Origin: Chara braunii
Taxonomy: Eukaryota; Streptophyta; Charophyceae; Charales; Characeae
DNA: 32,583 nucleotides
Reading direction: 5' to 3'
Assembly (NCBI GenBank): GCA_003427395.1
Contig: BFEA01000204.1
Location: forward strand, 1,542,659 to 1,575,241
The first letter of the stretch is position 1, and every line of letters starts with the position of its first letter. Position numbers and translations under genes: made by a program. Below the pieces are notes generated by a model. It was not told the origin of the DNA, made no database searches, and saw only the letters and a program-made list of their open reading frames with translations. Of the stretch, positions 28,450 through 32,583 are shown piece after piece.

Positions 28450-29215
28450 TCATCCTCTAGGCACCTTACTACCTAGGACAACCTCTATTGCATGGACCAC
28501 CTCCCTTTCCACCACGCCTATGGGCTCCTCAAAAAGGTCGGAATATTGCGCGAGGACTGATTCTATCTCTAAGGGTGATTTTACGGCCTCCCCTTTTTCA
28601 GAGACAAAGACTAGATACATGCCTTCCTTGCGGTTCTGCTTATAGTAGTTATAGAAGGATGTTGCGCACATGCACCCATAGTTTTCCACTAGACTGCTAG
28701 CTTTAAACTTATGCAATCTAACGGTTCTATCGTTGGGCAGCTTGTGGATCAACACCTTTCTACCCCAATCAAACTGAGGTTGAGCGACCTCGAGGTAGTA
28801 CATATCTAGCAACATATCAAACGACAATTCGTCGCTAACGAGGAATGAGATTTTGTGTGTCACTTCCCCTCCTCCATAAGAGAAGGAACAGACTACGTCC
28901 TTGACGTAGTCTTTAACTACCATTTGGTGTTTGTTGGCTAGCGTAGAAGCTACAGTTCTGCTAAGTCGCTACACTTGGTCCCCTAAGCGCAGTCTATCCA
29001 CACAAGCACGATGAATGAAATTTCGTGTAGAGACTATGTCTGCGAAGGCACCCACTTTGCGTCCACCTACATTGACCTCTACCACGAAATGTTCACCCTT
29101 AGGACCTCTACTGATCATCGCCCAAGAGTCTCTGGGGTCCTTCCTTGACCGCTTAGACTGTAACTCTTCTAGGGACTCAGACACAAAGACGTACAGTTTC
29201 ATTGGCCTAGTATGA
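28450..29215 (-). pseudogene. Element H protease region
   Basis: From about 29215 to 28969 the frame includes GGRKVGAFADIVSTRNFI. This aligns in pattern with retropepsin FxDTGSTxNFI, but the catalytic D-S/T-G reads DIV. After a stop near 28969, frame 28923-28450 gives the second half (ISFLVSDELSFDMLLDMYYLE, where LLDMYYL stands for the usual LG-D-L). A linker to RT follows (LAQYSDLFEEPIGV). The domain is recognisable but inactive. Confidence 0.75.
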
Positions 29216-29225
29216 AAGGATCTGC

Positions 29226-30105
29226 TCACAAGTTTGTGGCTGAGTGTCAAGTGAATCAAACTATTGAGACAAAAGCCCATGGGGCTGCTGAGACCTCTTC
29301 CCATTCCCGACGGTCCCAAAGATTATGTCTCCATCGATTTCATGGTTTGGCTGAATAGATCAACCAGACAGTGATGCAACTTCTCCGCGGTTTAATTATT
29401 CCTGACCAGGAAACATGAGAGGAAGAGTTGTATGCGGTGAAGGGGGTGTATAACAACTTCATCCACTCTTCCACTGGTATGACGTCGAACAGGTTGTATT
29501 ACGGTTGGAAGATCCGCAACCCTCTCTCCTACTTGTTACCTGAATAGCCGGTTGGTCTGCCGCGTGACAGGGCTGGCTTCAACGCCAAGGACGATCGCTT
29601 GCTCAAAGTGGTCACTGCAGCAATGACCAAGTGGCAACACACCATCATCCATCATGCAAATAAGAAGCGCTGACCATCGACTTTCAAAGTGAGAAGTTAT
29701 GTCTGGGTCAAGATGTCTGAATTTTTGGAGGAAAGAGGAAAAAGGGGGTGTCACTAAAACTTATCTCTCTCTACTATGGTTTGTGGGGGGTTCTGGATGT
29801 CGTAGTTAATGATGAGTTTGATCCTTCATACGTTATTGATCTGCCTCCTCATTTGCACACATACCTGGTCTTTCACACGTCTAAACTGTTTTCATATTGT
29901 GATGCTAAATCCTTCGACTATCGTGAGCCCATGATCCCATGATCCCTCGTGCAATCAATGGAGGTCACAAAATAAACAGAATCACAAGAGGGACATAACA
30001 GACAACATCAAGTTTATTTTATGTATTCACCGGTTGGACGATCTTTACTGTATCTCAGAGAAAGAACTGTCGCGGAGCGCACCTCGTGTTGTCAAAGCAT
30101 ATGAA
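29226..30105 (+). pseudogene. Element D integrase remnant with chromodomain
   Basis: On the plus strand from about 29226: FVAECQV-N (second zinc Cys lost), then PLPIPDGPKDYVSIDFM, which is the start of the integrase core. The next residues are INQTVMQLLR, which in relatives lie beyond the catalytic Glu, so most of the core has been deleted. Then come YNNFIHSSTGM, DPSYVIDLPPHL and HTSKLF (frame 29748-29942), and a frameshifted chromodomain-like block ending DDLYCISEKELSRSAPRVVKAYE (30034-30105). In-frame TAG codons occur, including one where relatives have Gln (AEQINQ). It belongs with LTR 30876-32223. Confidence 0.85.
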
Positions 30106-30862
30106 TGTCAGATATGTCCAAAACTGCTTCAAAATGTATCATATTTAGAATCTCGAAAGGATATAGTCTTATTATACGGTCAATATCATTATACTTTGGT
30201 TAATCACATGGATATAAAAAAAAGTACTACTTTAGAAAAAGTCTCTATATCAGCAATTTTTTGTTTATATGTTGTACCCAGCTAACTCTTCATGTGGTTG
30301 TTTGAATCAGTTAACTTAGATTCATTGATTCAATCATTGTTTTTCTCAAAGACCACAGTTTGTATTTAGTTGATAACGTAAGATGACATGAAGACCACAA
30401 TAAGTGTATAATACGACTGAGGTCCACCAGGGTAGCCGCAAAGGAGTAGTAGTTGAAAATTCAACGGGTTTTTGCATTGAAAAATGCAAGTATATTTGCG
30501 TGGTCCATCGAGATCATGATTCTTGAAAAATGCAAGTATATCTGCGTGGTCCATCGGGATCAAAATTCTTATTGGAATAGGAAGGATATAACCTTTGTAG
30601 CTGCGTCTTACAAATCCATACTCCTTAAGTCGTTCTACAAGCTCCTTGATAGTGGCTCGGTGGATAATGAGTCTTGGGTGTATCCTTCTTTGGTATACTT
30701 TTCGATGCGCTTTGCGCCTAACCCTAGTTCCCGGTGTTGTGCCATAAATCTCTGCGAAACTTACTGAAATTGAGTATACACGCAACCTTTTTGCTATGAT
30801 TGCTTATGATGTGTTTGACAGGGACTCAGATTGACTTACCCGCTCGAAGGGACCTCGCTCTT
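30106..30862 (+). other. Element D 3' untranslated region (AT-rich)
   Basis: AT-rich stretch between the chromodomain remnant and the polypurine tract. A 139-residue minus-strand frame (30785-30366) contains an ordered-looking stretch (RATIKELVERLKEYGFVRRS) but no domain I recognise. A 46-base tandem duplication lies inside it. The region may include an unrelated insertion. Confidence 0.4.
30477..30568. repeat. 46-bp tandem duplication
   Basis: Units 30477-30522 and 30523-30568 both start TTGAAAAATGCAAGTATAT and differ at a few positions. Confidence 0.93.
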
Positions 30863-30875
30863 GAGAGGGGGGTAG
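30863..30875 (+). promoter_or_regulatory. Element D polypurine tract
   Basis: GAGAGGGGGGTAG immediately before the TGTAAGG start of the right LTR, the usual position of the plus-strand primer. Confidence 0.72.
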
Positions 30876-32223
30876 TGTAAGGACCTGCCAAAACATGGAC
30901 TGAGAACACAACTGAATTCTGTGTTTTGACACTATAATGAATGCCTTGCTAAGATTCCCGCTTTCTACTGAGTTTTCTATGTTTGTGTTTGTGCGTGCTT
31001 GCTGGTCTGCGTGCTTGTCTGAGTGCTTGTCGGCTTGAGTGTGTGTGAACCGCAAGGGCACTTGTTTGTTTGAGAGGCCCCACACGGCCAGTACTTACCT
31101 GTGGCTGTGACTTTGAGGGTTGCAGCAGGGAAAACACTTAAGTAGTGGGAGTAGGCCCACGACACTTAGAGCAGCGGGGAAAAACACTCAAGTAGCAAGT
31201 AGGGTGGTAGCACCCAAAGTAGCGGTAGATTTGTCGGGGACTGGAGGCCGAGCAAACGAAGACAAAAAGTTGGCATTTTTAGAGGCCCAGTGGTTGTAGG
31301 CTAGGTCTAGGCGGGTACCAATCCATTGAATCCAAGTAGTCTGAGTCTAGGGCCTGTATGGGCGATATCAAAGTCTGCAATGATGTTTCCCTCCGAAAAG
31401 GAGGAGGTAACGGTTGCTTGGAGGCCGCGCGGCCTGGAAGTCACCGCCCAAGAGGCAAGTTGGCCGCTAGATCTCCAAGAGGAGCAAAGAGCTCCTCCTC
31501 ATTTGCTGTGTGCAAGTTTGAGCGACGCGCTGCTGGAGCGTGTGGTTGAGCAGCGGTGGACTGGAGCAGCGCTGCTGGGAAGAAGGGTGCCCAACTCTCC
31601 ACCTTGGCTGTGGAGGAGTAGCTCGGGTAGGAGGAGGAAGAAGGGGACTAGGAGAGGGGAGCACCAGGGGTACTTACCTGGCTATGGTGGACGGCATCTT
31701 CATCACCTTGGTGGGCACTGCATCTGGAAGGCCTCCATTGGGGTAGAGCTGCACCAAGAAGCTTCAAGGCAGAGTCAGGCCTGGCGGCCGGAGTGGAAGG
31801 GGCCATAGCTGCTTTGCGTTGTCTTTTGAACAGCAGGCCAAGGCCCTAGTAGTCCGCCATAGCCTCGGCCTAGACAAAGCGGAAGGAGAAGGGTGGCCAT
31901 GGCTATGGTGGACCTCAAGTTGTGCTAGCAGTAGAAGAGGGATTCAAACATTGATTCTGGTTCTGCCATTCATCATTATTATTATTATTTATTGTTTGAA
32001 TAAGAGGGGAGGAGTAAAGGAGGAGGAGTTTGGTTGGCGAGGAGAAGGGGGATTATCATTGGTCTTTGTTGGTGTACATGTTCTTCTTCTTCTTTCGTTC
32101 TTCTTCGCGGACTTCATCTTCTTTCCCTATCTCTCCTCTCAAGTCCATTCATTTCTTTTTGCCCTTGGACAGCATCGTTCTTTCTTGCGAGTTTGCACTT
32201 CGAAATTGGCGAGGATTGTGACA
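30876..32223 (+). mobile_element. Element D right LTR
   Basis: It begins TGTAAGGACC and ends GATTGTGACA, 1348 bases, colinear with 12287-13646. The last ~32 bases recur at 32264-32295, so the boundary could be drawn at 32295, but the first end matches the left LTR length better. Confidence 0.88.
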
Positions 32224-32303
32224 CATGCGTTATTTGTTTGCACTTTGACACATGCGTTATTTGTTTGCACTTCGAAATTGGCGAGGATTGTGACACATGC
32301 GTT
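32192..32303. repeat. Tandem copies of the LTR end and flank
   Basis: A unit starting TTTGCACTTCGAAATTGG and running through GTGACACATGCGTTAT occurs in full at 32192-32233 and 32264-32303. Between them is a shortened copy (32237-32260) lacking the middle. It is a local amplification across the LTR/flank junction. Confidence 0.9.
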
Positions 32304-32430
32304 ATACGTTACCCTGCTTGAGCAACTACCATTTGGGGAATAACCACAAGGGAAATTGATTGAGGCCCCTTTACCTTGGCTCTTTTTAGCCTTCCGCACA
32401 GTGGGTTTCGGATCTGACGGCTAGACCGGC
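32304..32430. other. Flank right of element D
   Basis: No gene, repeat or regulatory feature is recognised in this short stretch. Confidence 0.4.
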
Positions 32431-32543
32431 ACTACCTTCTTTCCCCGAATACAACGTACGGTCATTATAGCTGTATTTGACACATCTTTCAGTCTAGATA
32501 CAGCTATACTGACTGTACATTGTATTCGGGGGAAGAAGGTAGT
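32431..32543. mobile_element. Foldback / MITE-like inverted repeat
   Basis: Two 46-base arms, 32431-32476 and 32498-32543, are inverted complements with four mismatches, around a 21-base loop. The ends read ACTACCTTCTT and AAGAAGGTAGT. Size and symmetry fit a foldback MITE or a long hairpin transcript. No flanking target duplication is evident. Confidence 0.72.
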
Positions 32544-32583
32544 TGTCCGTTTTTTTTTTCCCGTTTTTTTCATTTTCTTTCGT

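Larger units (their letters stand above)
24662..29215 (-). mobile_element. Element H: Ty3/gypsy chromovirus, 5'-truncated
   Basis: The best-preserved pol in the window. On the minus strand: protease (29215-28450), RT (28440-27788), RNase H (27735-27097), integrase with H2C2, catalytic core and chromodomain (27096-25681), polypurine tract (25660-25641) and 3' LTR (25640-24662). Gag and the 5' LTR are missing, because the element is cut at about 29215 against the integrase of element D. The LTR matches that of element E. Confidence 0.88.
12287..32223 (+). mobile_element. Element D: outer Ty3/gypsy retrotransposon hosting nested elements
   Basis: Related LTRs in the same orientation lie at 12287-13646 and 30876-32223. 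The left one is followed by a primer-binding site (13648-13659). The right one is preceded by a polypurine tract (30863-30875) and a plus-strand integrase/chromodomain remnant (29226-30105). CATG occurs immediately outside both LTRs (12283-12286 and 32224-32227), a possible 4-base target duplication. About 15 kb between 13844 and 29225 belongs to other elements (E, G, H). That the two LTRs are from one insertion is inferred; two separate copies remain possible. Confidence 0.55.

Noticed and set aside
17712-29360. Alternative nuclear genetic code with TAG/TAA read as Gln, as in some green algae
   Set aside because: Two TAG codons replace Gln (near 28135 and 29355), but others replace Trp (after VGDRV near 26146) or other residues, and frameshifts are common; simple transition decay explains them.
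1-32583. CRISPR array, bacterial operon, prophage or defence system
   Set aside because: No direct-repeat/spacer array, no ribosome-binding-site-led gene clusters and no bacterial gene families; all coding homology is to eukaryotic retroelements.

Overview
This is a eukaryotic nuclear window from the green lineage. It is almost entirely a pile-up of decayed retrotransposons; I see no cellular (host) gene. Three LTR elements carry primer-binding sites of the plant initiator tRNA-Met type (TGGTATCAGAGC and close variants). The Ty3/gypsy pol pieces resemble plant or charophyte elements, with gag zinc knuckles, YLDD reverse transcriptases and C-terminal chromodomains. My best guess for the host is a charophyte alga such as Chara. 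That is inference from the style of the elements, not a database match.

Layout from left to right. 1-73 is a (TC)n tract and 74-678 is unassigned. 679-4401 is a minus-strand Ty3/gypsy gag-protease-RT-RNase H remnant (element A). It is followed by a TTGACC array (4720-4919), an 81-base possible structured-RNA repeat (5263-5343), a long CT tract (5685-5884), and a minus-strand PBS with an LTR of about 0.9 kb (6044-6953) that may be A's 5' end. About 7460-10998 is a plus-strand LINE ending in poly(A). About 11222-11566 holds a minus-strand tRNA-derived SINE, flanked by short tandem duplications.

From 12287 a plus-strand element (D) begins with a 1.36 kb LTR and PBS. Its integrase/chromodomain tail, polypurine tract and second LTR lie at 29226-32223, so about 15 kb of other elements sits inside it. 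These are: element E (plus: LTR 13844-16018, itself split by a solo LTR at 14668-15836, then PBS, leader and gag to 19437); element G (minus: RNase H, RT, protease and gag, about 19735-23587); and element H (minus: 3' LTR 24662-25640, polypurine tract, chromodomain integrase, RNase H, RT and protease to about 29215). E and H carry the same LTR family in opposite orientations. A 113-base foldback repeat lies near the right edge (32431-32543).

Every coding region is broken by stops, frameshifts or deletions, so no element here looks autonomous; H is the best preserved. The most interesting items are the solo-LTR insertion with its empty site visible in a paralog, the 81-base repeat whose three possible helices are kept by compensatory changes, the regularly spaced TTGACC array, and a GCTATGG word found repeatedly in the LTR and leader regions of several LTR families. 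Assembly gaps: 435 N at 18871-19305 and one N at 16361.
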